DNA of 64,000 bases, taken from NCBI GenBank assembly GCA_942492065.1, contig CALODV010000008.1, positions 248,001 through 312,000 of the forward strand. The letters are read 5' to 3'. This document shows, one piece after another, positions 43,911 to 54,515 of the stretch (position 1 is the first letter of the stretch; each line of letters opens with the position of its first letter). Under the pieces are notes generated by a model that was not told where the DNA came from, made no database searches, and saw only the letters and a list, made by a program, of their open reading frames with translations. Both the position numbers and the translations under genes were made by a program. Source of the DNA: G963665815 sp942492065. Its GTDB lineage: Bacteria > Cloacimonadota > Cloacimonadia > Cloacimonadales > JAIOQZ01.

Positions 43911-44581
43911 GAAAATCAATTATATTACTCAGCGGAGGTATGGACTCACTGGTTACTCTTGCAATTGCTGCAAATGAATCGGATGAGCTTTACTTTCTGC
44001 ATGTGAATTACGGACAGAAAACACAGACAAAAGAGCTGGAATGCTTTAACAATCTTGTAAAATACTATAAACCTGTAGATACACTTGTGGCTGATATTGA
44101 ATATCTGAAAAAAATAGGTGGATCCAGTCTGGTTGATAACTCTCTGGAAATTAAGGATTATTCAGGCGAAGATGTTGTCCCAAATACATATGTGCCTTTC
44201 AGGAATGCTCACATGATCTGTATTGCTGTATCCTGGGCAGAAGTTATTGGTGCTCAGAGAATTTACATTGGAGCAGTGGAAGAAGACAGTTCCGGTTATC
44301 CTGATTGTCGTGAAGAATTTTATAAGCATTTCAATAAAACTATAGATGCGGGAACACAAGATGAAACAAAGATAGAGATTGTTACTCCGGTGATTCACAA
44401 AAAAAAATCTGATATAATCACACTTGGTAAAGAACTGGATGCTCCGTTTGAATACAGCTGGAGCTGCTACAGAGATAATGAAAAAGCCTGTGGAACTTGT
44501 GATAGCTGCGTTCTGCGTCTAAATGCTTTTAAAGAAGCAGGGCTTATTGATCCAAACCCTTATAAAGAAGATGTCGACTAA
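43904..44581 (+). CDS. queC: 7-cyano-7-deazaguanine synthase QueC
   Basis: 225 residues from the ATG at 43904 with GAGG five bases upstream; an upstream frame to 43862 would only extend over the cupin gene. The ATP pyrophosphatase loop is ILLSGGMDSLVTL and the C-terminal zinc site is SCYRDNEKACGTCDSC (four Cys). FLHVNYGQKTQTKE is the second hallmark. QueC turns 7-carboxy-7-deazaguanine into preQ0 with ATP and ammonia, an intermediate of queuosine in tRNA. No other queuosine gene is adjacent. Confidence 0.96.
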   Translation: MLRKSIILLSGGMDSLVTLAIAANESDELYFLHVNYGQKTQTKELECFNNLVKYYKPVDTLVADIEYLKKIGGSSLVDNSLEIKDYSGEDVVPNTYVPFRNAHMICIAVSWAEVIGAQRIYIGAVEEDSSGYPDCREEFYKHFNKTIDAGTQDETKIEIVTPVIHKKKSDIITLGKELDAPFEYSWSCYRDNEKACGTCDSCVLRLNAFKEAGLIDPNPYKEDVD

Positions 44582-45671
44582 CACTAAAATGAATAAGTAC
44601 TATTATATGAAGAAGGCGATAGACATCGCTGAGCAGGGAAGAGGAAGAACATCACCCAATCCGTTTGTCGGAGCAATAATCGTCAGTAAAGGCAGAGTTG
44701 TGGGAAGAGGGTTCACTCAGCCTGCAGGACAGAACCATGCTGAGGTGGAAGCAATTCTTGATGCGGGAGATAAGTGTAAGGGTGGATATATATATGTAAC
44801 TCTGGAACCTTGCTGTCATTATGGCAAGACCCCACCCTGCACAAATGCAATAATCAGCAGTGGTATTGAACGGGTTTTTATTGGTATTGAAGATCCTGAC
44901 TATAAAGTGGCCGGTAAAGGTATAGATATTCTGCGGGAAGCAGGTTTGAAGGTTGAGGTCGGGCTATATGATGAGGAAATCCGCAAACAGCTTGAAGCAT
45001 ATATCTTCTCCAGACAAAATACAGGATTGTATGTTCACAGCAAGATTGCAGCTTCCATGGATGGTAAAACAGCTTTGGATAATGGTAAATCTAAATGGAT
45101 TACGAATGAGGAGTCCAGAAAGAGAGTGCATGCAATGCGTAACCGCTCGGATGTTCTAATTACAGGGATAAATACTGTTCTTGCGGATAATCCCATGCTG
45201 AATGTAAGAGGGATAGAGAACTCTAGTAATCCTGTAAGAGCGATATTGGACACAAATCTGAGAATTCCCGTTGATTGCAATATTGTGCAAACAGCCGAAG
45301 AGCAAAAGACTATTGTCTTTTATGTTGAAGGAAAACCTGAAAAAGTTGAAGTTTTAGAAGAGAATGGTGTTGAGTGTATCATGGTTGCAATGGAATATGG
45401 ACATGTGAATCTGGAGCAGATGACAGGTATTCTCAAGAATAAAGGATATATGTTATTGATGCTGGAAGCCGGCAGAACCCTGAATACAGCATTCTTACAG
45501 CGTGGATTGCTCAATCGCATTTCGTATTTTATAGGTGGAAAAATCCTTGGGGGAGAACACAGTATTTTCGGTGGATTCAAGATTGATGAAGTTGATCAGG
45601 CTGTGAAGCTGTCAGTGGAGGAAGTTTGTACTCTGGACAACGATGTGCTTATTGAATACAGAGTGAAGTAG
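44571..45671 (+). CDS. ribD: Bifunctional riboflavin biosynthesis deaminase/reductase RibD
   Basis: About 366 residues from the ATG at 44571, which overlaps the queC stop by 11 bases (an ATG at 44589 is the alternative). The N-terminal deaminase has YMKKAIDIAEQGRGRTSPNPFVGAIIV, zinc ligands in NHAEVEAI and EPCCHYGKTPPC. The C-terminal reductase shows SKIAASMDGKTALDNGKSKWITNEESR, DVLITGINTVLADNPMLNVR and AGRTLNTAFLQRGLLNRI. It makes the pyrimidine intermediate of FMN/FAD, tying this stretch to flavin supply. It ends a cupin-queC-ribD run. Confidence 0.95.
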   Translation: MSTNTKMNKYYYMKKAIDIAEQGRGRTSPNPFVGAIIVSKGRVVGRGFTQPAGQNHAEVEAILDAGDKCKGGYIYVTLEPCCHYGKTPPCTNAIISSGIERVFIGIEDPDYKVAGKGIDILREAGLKVEVGLYDEEIRKQLEAYIFSRQNTGLYVHSKIAASMDGKTALDNGKSKWITNEESRKRVHAMRNRSDVLITGINTVLADNPMLNVRGIENSSNPVRAILDTNLRIPVDCNIVQTAEEQKTIVFYVEGKPEKVEVLEENGVECIMVAMEYGHVNLEQMTGILKNKGYMLLMLEAGRTLNTAFLQRGLLNRISYFIGGKILGGEHSIFGGFKIDEVDQAVKLSVEEVCTLDNDVLIEYRVK

Positions 45672-45835
45672 ATTACAAGTTTTAACTAAGCTGAACACTT
45701 CCAGTGCCGAGGATTTGATTAGAGCATTCCATTTTCAATGTACTTTTTCGACCTTATATCTCCGCCAAAATAATTTTACACACATATTCAATACTTCTAA
45801 GAATTTGTCTCTAAACTATCCTGTCCTTATAGATT

Positions 45836-45866
45836 AAAAAAAAGCTGCGTCACATGTACGCAGCTT
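45836..45866 (-). terminator. Rho-independent terminator of rpsA
   Basis: On the minus strand AAGCTGCGT (45866-45858) pairs with ACGCAGCTT (45850-45842), then a run of T. It lies about 30 bases after the rpsA stop. Confidence 0.9.
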
Positions 45867-45893
45867 ATAGATTATATTTTCGAATTTAATTTT

Positions 45894-47438
45894 CTATAAA
45901 TCTTTGAATGGACTGTCAAGCTGGTTGTCCCAGTTTTCATTCGCATAGCGTTTCCATTCGCCTCTGTTATCGTTGTTTCTACGTCTTTCGTTGTACTGAG
46001 GTCTTTCCTGTTGTTGAGGTTGCTCAGGCATTTCAGAAGGTTCAAGAGATATTCTCTTTTTGCCTTCATCAATGTTGATAACTCTAACAGTAATAGCATC
46101 ACCAACGTTTTCTTTAGCATGAACTACTTTAGCAATTGCAAGTTTAGACTTAGGCATTAATCCTGTAAGACCTTCAGCAACTTTTACGAAAGTACCGAAT
46201 TCAGATACGCCATCGATAGTTCCTTCAACAAGTTCACCTTCTTTAAGGAATTCATCAATGTTATCCCATGGATCAGGCTGAAGAGCTTTGAGAGAAAGAG
46301 AGATTTTCTTTTTCTCAACATCTACTCTGAGGATTTGAGCTTCAACGAGTTGTCCTACTTGAACAACTTCTGATGGTTTGTTAACTCTTTTGCCTCTTCT
46401 CATTTCTGAGATAGGAATAAGTCCTTGAACGCCAGGCATGATTTCTACGAATGAACCGAAGGATTCGTTTTTAACAACACGGCAATTTACAATCTGGTCT
46501 TCTTTGAGTTCTCTCATAGCAGCGTTAACAGGATTTTCTGTTAATTGTTTGATGCTGAGGGAAATCTTTTCACCATCAAGTTTAATAATTTTAACTTGAA
46601 CTTTTTGACCTGTTTCAAGTGCATCAGATGGTTTAGCAATCCTTGTCCATGAAATTTCAGAAACATGAGCAAGACCTTCGATTCCACCGAGATCGATGAA
46701 TGCACCAAAACCGGTTAATCTTGTTACAGTACCTTCGATAACCATTCCAATTTCAAGTTGCTCAAGTGCAGAAGCTTTTTTCTCAGCAGCTTCCTGTTCC
46801 GCAAGAACTCTATGGGAAACTACAATATTTCTTCCTTTATCAGTATAATCAATAATCTGGAAGTCAAAGCTTTGTCCGAGAACTGAATTTTGATCTTTAA
46901 GAGGGAATAAACTGATTTGTGAGGATGGGCAGAATGCTCTTGCATTAAGAACATCTATCTGGAATCCGCCTTTTATAATTTTGACAACTTTTCCAGTCAC
47001 AGGAATTTTTCTTTCAAAAGCATCTTTTAAAGCAGATTTATCTACATTAGCTTTTGAGTATCTTTTGGAAATGACAGTTTCAACATCATTTTTCTTTACT
47101 ACGTAAGCAGTAATTTCGTCACCAACTTTTACGGTAACATTACCATTTTCATCTTTAAATTCAGAAACTTCAGCGTGTGCATCAAGTTTATCTCCGAGAG
47201 TTACGAATACATATGAATCGTTAACATTAACAACTGTACCTGTTACAAGGTCACCTTCTGTTGTTTCAAATGCTTCAGCAATTGACTGCTCGATTAATGT
47301 TTCCATGTCTTCATGAGTTTCTTCTGTTGCAGTTTCTGCAGCTTCAGTAATTTCTACTTTTTCTTCGACTTTGTTTTCACTCTGAACTGTATCAGTTCCA
47401 ACCATTTCATCTTGTTTTTTTTCAACGTTTTCCAACAT
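45894..47438 (-). CDS. rpsA: 30S ribosomal protein S1
   Basis: 514 residues. An acidic N-terminal extension (about 1-55: EENKVEEKVEITEAAETATEET-like composition) precedes five S1 domains beginning near residues 63 (GDLVTGTVVNVN), 145 (IPVTGKVVKIIKGGFQIDV), 229 (GMVIEGTVTRLTGFGAFIDLGGIEGLAHVSEIS), 315 (DQIVNCRVVKNESFGSFVEIM) and 401 (GELVEGTIDGVSEFGTFVKV). The tail is rich in Gln, Arg and Asn (EQPQQQERPQYNERRRNNDN). S1 unfolds mRNA for translation start in Gram-negatives; many bacteria have four to six domains. Its base composition resembles highly expressed genes and it has a strong terminator. Confidence 0.95.
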   Translation of the reverse strand: MLENVEKKQDEMVGTDTVQSENKVEEKVEITEAAETATEETHEDMETLIEQSIAEAFETTEGDLVTGTVVNVNDSYVFVTLGDKLDAHAEVSEFKDENGNVTVKVGDEITAYVVKKNDVETVISKRYSKANVDKSALKDAFERKIPVTGKVVKIIKGGFQIDVLNARAFCPSSQISLFPLKDQNSVLGQSFDFQIIDYTDKGRNIVVSHRVLAEQEAAEKKASALEQLEIGMVIEGTVTRLTGFGAFIDLGGIEGLAHVSEISWTRIAKPSDALETGQKVQVKIIKLDGEKISLSIKQLTENPVNAAMRELKEDQIVNCRVVKNESFGSFVEIMPGVQGLIPISEMRRGKRVNKPSEVVQVGQLVEAQILRVDVEKKKISLSLKALQPDPWDNIDEFLKEGELVEGTIDGVSEFGTFVKVAEGLTGLMPKSKLAIAKVVHAKENVGDAITVRVINIDEGKKRISLEPSEMPEQPQQQERPQYNERRRNNDNRGEWKRYANENWDNQLDSPFKDL

Positions 47439-47519
47439 TACAATCTCCTGTGATTAATCAGTGTGTCAAAATCCTAAATGCACGGCTGTAATGTCCAGTT
47501 TTATTTATAAAGTTTTTAT

Positions 47520-49460
47520 TCAAAATGCTATTTTTCTTTTCTTGAAAAGATAGAACACAGCCTGTTCCATGGAATAGGCTTTCCGCTGAAGCCTGTCATG
47601 AAGCTCTCTGTCAGAGTTCTTGATGTCAATAAGAGTTTCATTTTCAAGATTATACAATTGTGATTCATGTCCCATTTTTCCACTGAAAAAATACTTGTCT
47701 TCAAGCCAACCGATGTTGTTGTGCTTGACAATAAGGGCAAATCTGTTGTCGGGATTTCCGTTCAACATGTCTTTTCCAAAGAAAGAATGTCTGGCAGAAA
47801 CATTCAAAAAGTTAAGAAGTGTTGGTGGAATGTCAACCTGGCTCGTTACATAATCATATCTTGCAGGCTCAAGATTTCCCGGACTGTAGAACAGGCAAGG
47901 CACATAAGAAGCTCTGTGATCGAATGGAATGTCATGATGATAGTTCTTGGAGTGGTCCCCTGTTATAATAAATAATGTATTGTTAAAGTATGGTTTATTT
48001 TTTACTTTATCAAAAAACTGCCCAAGAGCATAGTCCATATATTTAAATGTATTGTAATTACCATTAAGTTCACCTCCACCTTCTACTTTGCCGAAATCAA
48101 CATCAGGTATTGTATAAGGGGGATGATTTGTTGTAGAGAAAACAGACATAAAAAACGGCTCATCAGCAGGGAATTTGTCCATTTCTTCCAGAGTTCTGTC
48201 GAGGACAACATGATCAGGGGCACCCCATTTATTGATGAATGTTTCGGGGTCAAAATCAGTCTGTCCGATAAAATTATCAACGCCTTTAGACACCAGAAAT
48301 CCTCTCATGTTATCGAATTCAATATCTCCACCATATATAAAGTGAGTGGAATAACCCGTGTCCTTCAGAATCTGACTGATTGATGGTATTTTTTGTTGAG
48401 CCTGCACCTGCTTGATCAGCGACTTACCTGCCAGTACAGGATAGGAACAATAACTGGTGTTAAATGCTCTTGCACTTCGTTGTCCATTACTGTAGAAATT
48501 TGTGAACAGAACTCCATCCTCAGAAAGCTGATCAAAATTAGGTGTGAGTTCCAGGTCTGATCCGAGACATCCAACAAATTCTGCAGAGAATGATTCCAGA
48601 AGAATCAGCACGACATTCATCTTTTTCTGAGGTTCATCAGTTTTAAATTCTCTATAAAAAGGATATTCCTTCACAATTGGCTTTTCATTCGGCATAACAA
48701 TTTCTTTTGTTACTTCAATGGCTTCTTCATCGGAAATGTATTGCGGCCGCTTTTCGTGATCATAAACATCACGAATAAAATTGAATATGGGATTCACCGC
48801 TGTCTGGTTTGCGATATTATACTGGCTTGTGAAACCAACACCCCAGTTGATGGATGCTGTACCTGTTCGCCCTCTGACACCAAGAAACAAAAGTCCTGCT
48901 AAAACAAGGAATGTGACTGATCTGTTAATATAGTGAGTTTTTCTGTATTTAAGGTTCTTGAAAAATCTGTGCTGAAAGTAACCGAATAAGCCTATAACAA
49001 GTATCATAAGAAACAAATAGGGTATTACCGGATATTCATTCCATATAGTGTATACAATCAGATCAGGGGTATCAGAATATTCAATGGAAGTATAGTCCAG
49101 ATGAGAATTATACTCCTCGAAAAACTCAAGATTACCTATCATCGCTCCTGTATAACCGACAAGGAGAATCAGCATCAGCACCTGAAGCACTATCCTCATT
49201 ATTCTGGAAAACTCGATACCAATATATGGTATGTGCCCAATCAGAAAGAAAGGGGCAAGATAGTATCCTATGATCACAGTGTCAAAACGTGCTCCATAGA
49301 AAAAAGCAATCAGTATATCCTTAAAGGGTACACCGACATATTGTCCATGGTATCTTATAATAAAGAATACTCTGAATAATGCAAAGAAAGACAGAAGCAG
49401 CAGATACATCTTCAGGAAAAATGTGTCTGTTGGAGCTAATCTTAGTTTTTTCAAGTTCAT
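47520..49460 (-). CDS. LtaS-like alkaline-phosphatase-superfamily membrane sulfatase/phosphoglycerol transferase
   Basis: 646 residues. The N-terminal third holds about five membrane helices (FFLKMYLLLLSFFALF, YYLAPFFLIGHIP, VLMLILLVGYTG, YLFLMILVIGLFGYF, VTFLVLAGLLFLG). The C-terminal enzyme domain opens MNVVLILLESFSAEFVGC with the metal Glu, then the nucleophile region NGQRSARAFNTSY, STTNHPPY and FIITGDHSKNYHH. This layout is that of LtaS and periplasmic phosphoglycerol transferases, which transfer phosphoglycerol from phosphatidylglycerol to a glycan. In a Gram-negative-type envelope the acceptor is unknown. The gene stands alone, about 80 bases after rpsA. Confidence 0.9.
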   Translation of the reverse strand: MNLKKLRLAPTDTFFLKMYLLLLSFFALFRVFFIIRYHGQYVGVPFKDILIAFFYGARFDTVIIGYYLAPFFLIGHIPYIGIEFSRIMRIVLQVLMLILLVGYTGAMIGNLEFFEEYNSHLDYTSIEYSDTPDLIVYTIWNEYPVIPYLFLMILVIGLFGYFQHRFFKNLKYRKTHYINRSVTFLVLAGLLFLGVRGRTGTASINWGVGFTSQYNIANQTAVNPIFNFIRDVYDHEKRPQYISDEEAIEVTKEIVMPNEKPIVKEYPFYREFKTDEPQKKMNVVLILLESFSAEFVGCLGSDLELTPNFDQLSEDGVLFTNFYSNGQRSARAFNTSYCSYPVLAGKSLIKQVQAQQKIPSISQILKDTGYSTHFIYGGDIEFDNMRGFLVSKGVDNFIGQTDFDPETFINKWGAPDHVVLDRTLEEMDKFPADEPFFMSVFSTTNHPPYTIPDVDFGKVEGGGELNGNYNTFKYMDYALGQFFDKVKNKPYFNNTLFIITGDHSKNYHHDIPFDHRASYVPCLFYSPGNLEPARYDYVTSQVDIPPTLLNFLNVSARHSFFGKDMLNGNPDNRFALIVKHNNIGWLEDKYFFSGKMGHESQLYNLENETLIDIKNSDRELHDRLQRKAYSMEQAVFYLFKKRKIAF

Positions 49461-49712
49461 ATTTACCTCATCTTATAGAAAATCTATCAGGATGTCATTG
49501 TTTATATCAGACTAAATTGATCAAATGAAAAATTAATTTATTGACTGATACTTCTTGTCTGAAAATTTCTACGAAATGAGAGCTTTGCACAAAAGTTGAA
49601 TCAATCAACATGTGTCATGAGGTATGGATCAAGTAAAAAAACATTGATGTATTATGGAAATGAGCAATTATGAAAAGATTTCAGTGTAAATAATTTTTTT
49701 CAGGAGTTTAGT

Positions 49713-52025
49713 ATGATTATAGGGATATTAATTTCAATTTTATTATTGTGCGTTAATCTGGGAGCTGATGAGGTCATAACCGAAATCGAGAAAATTTATA
49801 CCGAATTCAGAGATTTGGGTACTGACGGTATGGAAGTCTATCAGATAGATAGTCTGGATATTATTGTAGATGTCTCAACATTGAACCTGAGAGATGGTTA
49901 CTACTATATTTTTGCTCCTGTAAATGATCAACATGTTTTCTGTGCATTCAAAGGTAATGTACATTTTCAGCTGATGTCTGATGCTGAAGATGCTATCAGG
50001 CAATTCAAAAATGCGACCGACAAAGATTACTTTGAAGGTGATTTTGATGAAGTATTTATTACTGATACCAGAGGATTAATTGAAGAAGTAAGGAGTACAA
50101 ACGAGAAAGTAGAGGATTATCCTGAGTTCAAGAACATAGATTTGAGGATGAACAAGGTCTCAATCAGTAATGGCAGTGACCTTGAACTAAGGGATACTTT
50201 TGTCGGAAAGCTTGTGCAAGATGCGCCAAAGGGATACTGCAGATATGAGTTAATCAATGATCATGACAGAATCAAAAGAGTATGTTACTCATATAATAAT
50301 ATTGCTGAATATGAAAACTATCTCTATTTTATACCTGCTCAAAATAAAATTAAAAAATCCTTCAGAAACAATATATGGATTGATAAATTGGATAATTCTG
50401 ATAAATTCGGTAAAAATTCCACTCCTGAAGAGAATATTGTTATTGAAGTTGAAAGATATAACTTAAACGTGGAAATATCTAAAAATATGGATTTAGTGTG
50501 TGAAGGCACTGTAAAGCTGACAATTGGAGATAACTTATCAAAGTGGATAGAATTTGATATAGGTTATCTGGATGATATGGACTTGTTCGAGCTTGAGTAT
50601 GTCGTAGACTCAGATGGTGGAGCTCTCAAATACTTCCATAACAATAATGACATTTGGGTAAAACTTCCTGATAGTTCATCAAGTAACAGCTATCAAGTTG
50701 GGTTCAAATATAAAGCACCATACATGACAAATACTAACCGCAGCTCAGGTACTAAGAGTCCGGTTGGGTATTGGTACCCTAATCTTTTATCTGAAAAAGA
50801 ATATCATGCTGACTTAACATTCACTTACCCGAAGAAATTTAACATATTTTGTGTGGGAGAAAAGATTTCAGAAGAAAAATCAGGTAAAATAAAAAAATCT
50901 ATCTATAGAACTGTTAAACCTCTTAAGCACATAGACTTTACTCTTGGAAAAATTAAGTCAACAACATTGAGTAAAGAGGGGCTGCCTGAAATAACTGTTT
51001 TTATGGATAAAGGCAGATCTGAGAACGTAGATATGGTGGTCAATTTTATGGGGATTATGTCTAAAATAATAGGTAGTCTGGACATTGAAAAATTAAAGTT
51101 AAGTGAATCTAGTGGGGTCGATTATTCAATCCCTGATTATGTTGTGCTAAATTTCCCGGAAATTTCTGCAAACATTGGGAATACAGTTTTCAGTAAGCAA
51201 TTGAATAGTATGTTGTTTACATACCCTATAGTGAAAATTTCAGAATTGTGGTGGGGAAAGAGTGTTCAAATGAAAAATATAGATGACAACTGGCTTAAGT
51301 TCTCGTTGTCTGAAATTACTTCATTGGTTCTTATTCACAAGTGTGATCCTGCAGGGGCAGATATATATAAAGACAACATTTCTCTTCAGAATGATTATGT
51401 AAGGAGAATATATGAGAATGCTGTAAGTGTAGGAACTTATCCGGATGCAGTGTATGATGTATTTATGAACTACAGAACCAAATACAATTTAAATCTCAAA
51501 ATAGATCGCGTTCAGGGTGTTGACTTTTACTATGAACTCAGCAATTCATCCGATTACAGAGCAACATACGTAATGCACTTATTGCGTTACTATCTGATGA
51601 ATGTACAAAATCAGAATGATGATGTGTTTCTTACAGTTTTAAGGACTTTCTATTCTGATTACAAAGGGAAAAAAGCAAGTACAAAAGACTTTATTAAAAC
51701 TGTAAACAGTGTAACCGGAAAAGATATGAACTGGTTCTTCGATCAATGGGTGTATGGTAACAGGCTTCCTGAAATTGAGTATGATTATTCCGGTTCTCAG
51801 GAGAATGGAGTAAACTACCTGAATCTTGAGATTACTCAGTCCGGAGTGGGGGACAACTTCATATCCAGAATACCTGTGCGAGTTGTATACCAGAATGGTC
51901 AATCATCAACATTCAATGTAGATGTTACAGGCACAACTTATAAAAACAAACTCAAACTGCCAATGGAAATGAAGGAGCTTGAGTTCGATCCATTCAATAC
52001 TGTTATACTCAAAGAGAAGAAATAG
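49713..52025 (+). CDS. M1 aminopeptidase-like protein lacking the zinc site (predicted pseudo-peptidase)
   Basis: 770 residues, signal peptide about 1-18, AGGAG before the ATG. From about 240 on it follows the M1 family: an N-terminal beta saddle (VEISKNMDLVCEGTVKLTIGDNLSKWIEFDIG), a core, and TKDFIKTVNSVTGKDMNWFFDQWVYGNRLPEIEYDYS, the canonical end of the catalytic domain, then a beta-sandwich. The peptidase site is gone. Where HELAHQWWGN is expected it reads VKISELWWGK (both His and the Glu lost), and where the GxMEN motif is expected it reads SANIGN. The Glu of LNEGFA is Phe. The N-terminal 240 residues are a separate exported region (DGYYYIFAPVNDQHVFCAFKG) also present in the next gene. 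Confidence 0.85.
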   Translation: MIIGILISILLLCVNLGADEVITEIEKIYTEFRDLGTDGMEVYQIDSLDIIVDVSTLNLRDGYYYIFAPVNDQHVFCAFKGNVHFQLMSDAEDAIRQFKNATDKDYFEGDFDEVFITDTRGLIEEVRSTNEKVEDYPEFKNIDLRMNKVSISNGSDLELRDTFVGKLVQDAPKGYCRYELINDHDRIKRVCYSYNNIAEYENYLYFIPAQNKIKKSFRNNIWIDKLDNSDKFGKNSTPEENIVIEVERYNLNVEISKNMDLVCEGTVKLTIGDNLSKWIEFDIGYLDDMDLFELEYVVDSDGGALKYFHNNNDIWVKLPDSSSSNSYQVGFKYKAPYMTNTNRSSGTKSPVGYWYPNLLSEKEYHADLTFTYPKKFNIFCVGEKISEEKSGKIKKSIYRTVKPLKHIDFTLGKIKSTTLSKEGLPEITVFMDKGRSENVDMVVNFMGIMSKIIGSLDIEKLKLSESSGVDYSIPDYVVLNFPEISANIGNTVFSKQLNSMLFTYPIVKISELWWGKSVQMKNIDDNWLKFSLSEITSLVLIHKCDPAGADIYKDNISLQNDYVRRIYENAVSVGTYPDAVYDVFMNYRTKYNLNLKIDRVQGVDFYYELSNSSDYRATYVMHLLRYYLMNVQNQNDDVFLTVLRTFYSDYKGKKASTKDFIKTVNSVTGKDMNWFFDQWVYGNRLPEIEYDYSGSQENGVNYLNLEITQSGVGDNFISRIPVRVVYQNGQSSTFNVDVTGTTYKNKLKLPMEMKELEFDPFNTVILKEKK

Positions 52026-52047
52026 ACAAATCAATAGGGGGAGAATA

Positions 52048-54469
52048 ATGAAAAAAATAACATGCGTATTGCTGGTGATTTATACACTGTCTTTGCTTTC
52101 CGGATTGAACAATGCAGATCATTCTTCGCTAGACATGAAGGGTTTCGGTGATGATATTACTCAGCTGAAGATTGATTCCGATAATATATATAAAGTTAAG
52201 AATTTTGAGTATATAACTGATGTTGCTGTATTTTCTTTCCAGAAAGGTTACTTTTATCTAATGACACCTGTCGTCAGCAAGGAAGCTGGAATATTATTTA
52301 TTGGTAAAGTTGATGTCAATGTTAAGGCAGATAATCCTGACTTCTCCTCTCAGATAGAAGGTGCCTATAGTAAGAAGGAGTATACAAAGAGATACAAAAC
52401 AATGATGATGTTTGTTCATGGAGACTTTATTGGGAGAGTTAAAGAGGAAGGTTCAAAAAAAGAAAAAATCTTCTGAAATTGATGAAGGTATTTCGAAAAT
52501 TACTACTCCCTGGTTTGATTTTTCTCGATTTGATTCCCCGAGGATGAATATTGTGAGTGATATACTGAATAGTACTGCGTATGGGGCTTTTTATGCATGT
52601 TTTTTTGAAGACGATTTAAATGAATGTGCCTATTATAATTTTGATGGTAGTTTGAATACTCATGAGATCACGTTTATAAATAAAAATAAAAAGCGAGCTG
52701 ATGATGAGAATTTTAGTATGAAATTTGTAGGCTCATCCGTGCAAAATATATCGGGTAACAGGAGGAGGGAAGATTTCAGTATTATTAATTATGATATGGA
52801 TGTTAAGCTTTTGCTGCCTCAAAAAAGAATAGAAACATATAAGAAAGCAACTAAAAGAAACAAATAGACAGGTACAAAATTTATTGATGAGGTTTATCAG
52901 AAAAAATATAAGAGGGGTAATATGAGTACTTCCGCCTATCTGGAGTTTGTTCCCACTGTTCAGAGAACTTCAGTAGTGTGTTTTCGTTTCGGAGAAGATT
53001 TCTCAAAGCAGGATGTTAAGGTCTCCAGCATAAAAGATGTAGATTCCAATGCCCTGGATTACTTATTTCAGGGGGAATATTTGTTTGTTAAACTCAGTTC
53101 CCAGGCAAATCCCGGAGATACTTTGAAACTTTTTTTTGATTACACTGCACCTTTTCTTGACTCGGGTGAGAATTCATTATGTACAATCAGTGCATGGTAC
53201 CCAAAACTGCAGGCTAAAGGAAAATGGAATGCAAAACTGAAAATAGATTATCCCGATGACTATCAGTGTCTTGCCAGTGGAATCCTGAAAGTACCTGAAC
53301 AAGTTGAGGGTTATCACTCTTTGGTCTCTGAAATTATAAATAAGAGGGAAATGAACATTGGAATAAGCTATTGCAGATTTAAAGAAAAACGCACCGATAG
53401 TGATGTTGTAATCCGAAGTATGTTAAGAGGAAGTAACTCCTACATGATTGATAAGCTATACGCTTGTATCGGATTTATGGAAAAGATTTTTGGAAAGTGT
53501 CCTGTTAGTGAGATTGCTTTGGTTGAGCATGCAAGACATAATAGTTCTGAAAACGGCTTCATCACTCTGAACTTTGATGTTAGTATGAACAAAAATCTGA
53601 ACTACTTGAGAAACATTGAAAAAATCTGTGATATCTGGTTTGTGAATCTTAAGGAAAAATCCGATCCTGAGAACAAAATGATAAAAACTTTATCGACTTA
53701 TGCAGCTATGATGTTTATACATTATGATTGTGAGTTTAATGGAATAAGTTATGAGAGTATTCTTGATGAATACAGAGCAAAGTTTAACCAGCCTTATATT
53801 GATCCCGATGAACTCAACAATTTTTATGGGAATGGCAGAACTTATAATACTTTTGTCACTTATACTATCAGATGGAATCGTGTTCTCTAACATTTCAATG
53901 AAATGGGACAGGCCTTAGGAGGTCAGATAGGTTTTATTGATTCTCCTCAAATGAGATATAAAATATATGAAGAAGAGCAGCAGATGGTAAAACGAGTTCT
54001 GCTGCTGCATAACCTCAGAGTTCTAATGACATATTATGAGACAGATAATTCCGATGAGTTCAACAATCTGCTCGGCGCTTTTATGATAGCAAGTGAGTAT
54101 AAGGAACCTGATGAAGAGCTCTTTGTCAAAACAGTTAAGCAGATAACCAGCAGGGATTTTTCATGGTTGTTCAATCAATGGCTTTATAATGATGAGTTTC
54201 CTCCATATTATATTAAGATAAATCAGAGTTCCGAAGGTGAAGGCAAGTATACAACAACTTTTTCTGCAAAGATTGAATATGCATCCGATGAGTACAAAGT
54301 TTTGCTACCTGTTAAACTAACTTTTATTGATGATTCAATGATAGTGAGAGTTTTGGAGCTGTCTGGTGCCAAAACTGAATTGATTTTCAGGAATGATGAC
54401 AGAATCAAGAAGATAAACTGGGATCCATATAAAATCCTTGTTAACAGCAGGCGAGAAGAATCGTATTGA
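52048..54469 (+). pseudogene. Decayed paralogue of the M1-like protein
   Basis: About 807 codons with a good start (GGGGGAG before the ATG at 52048, signal peptide MKKITCVLLVIYTLSLLSG). It follows the upstream gene at 22 bases and mirrors its layout: FQKGYFYLMTPVV matches GYYYIFAPV, SAWYPKLQ matches GYWYPNLL, and ITSRDFSWLFNQWLYNDEFPPYYI matches the canonical M1 end. It is broken three times: a one-base frameshift in the A-runs near 52455-52470, TAG at 52865-52867 and TAA at 53888-53890; reading continues in the same frame after both stops. It also lacks a HExxH site (KICDIWFVN). Four short products may result. Confidence 0.85.
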
Positions 54470-54515
54470 CGCATTCATAACTTGACTATTCTGGTCAGCA
54501 ATATTCTGTTGCTGT

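Noticed and set aside
45672..45835. tRNA or small RNA between ribD and rpsA
   Set aside because: No cloverleaf, CCA end or conserved T-loop (GTTCGA) was found; only the rpsA terminator is recognisable.
54470..54515. SOS/LexA box before dinB
   Set aside because: No recognisable LexA-type inverted repeat in the 46 bases available.
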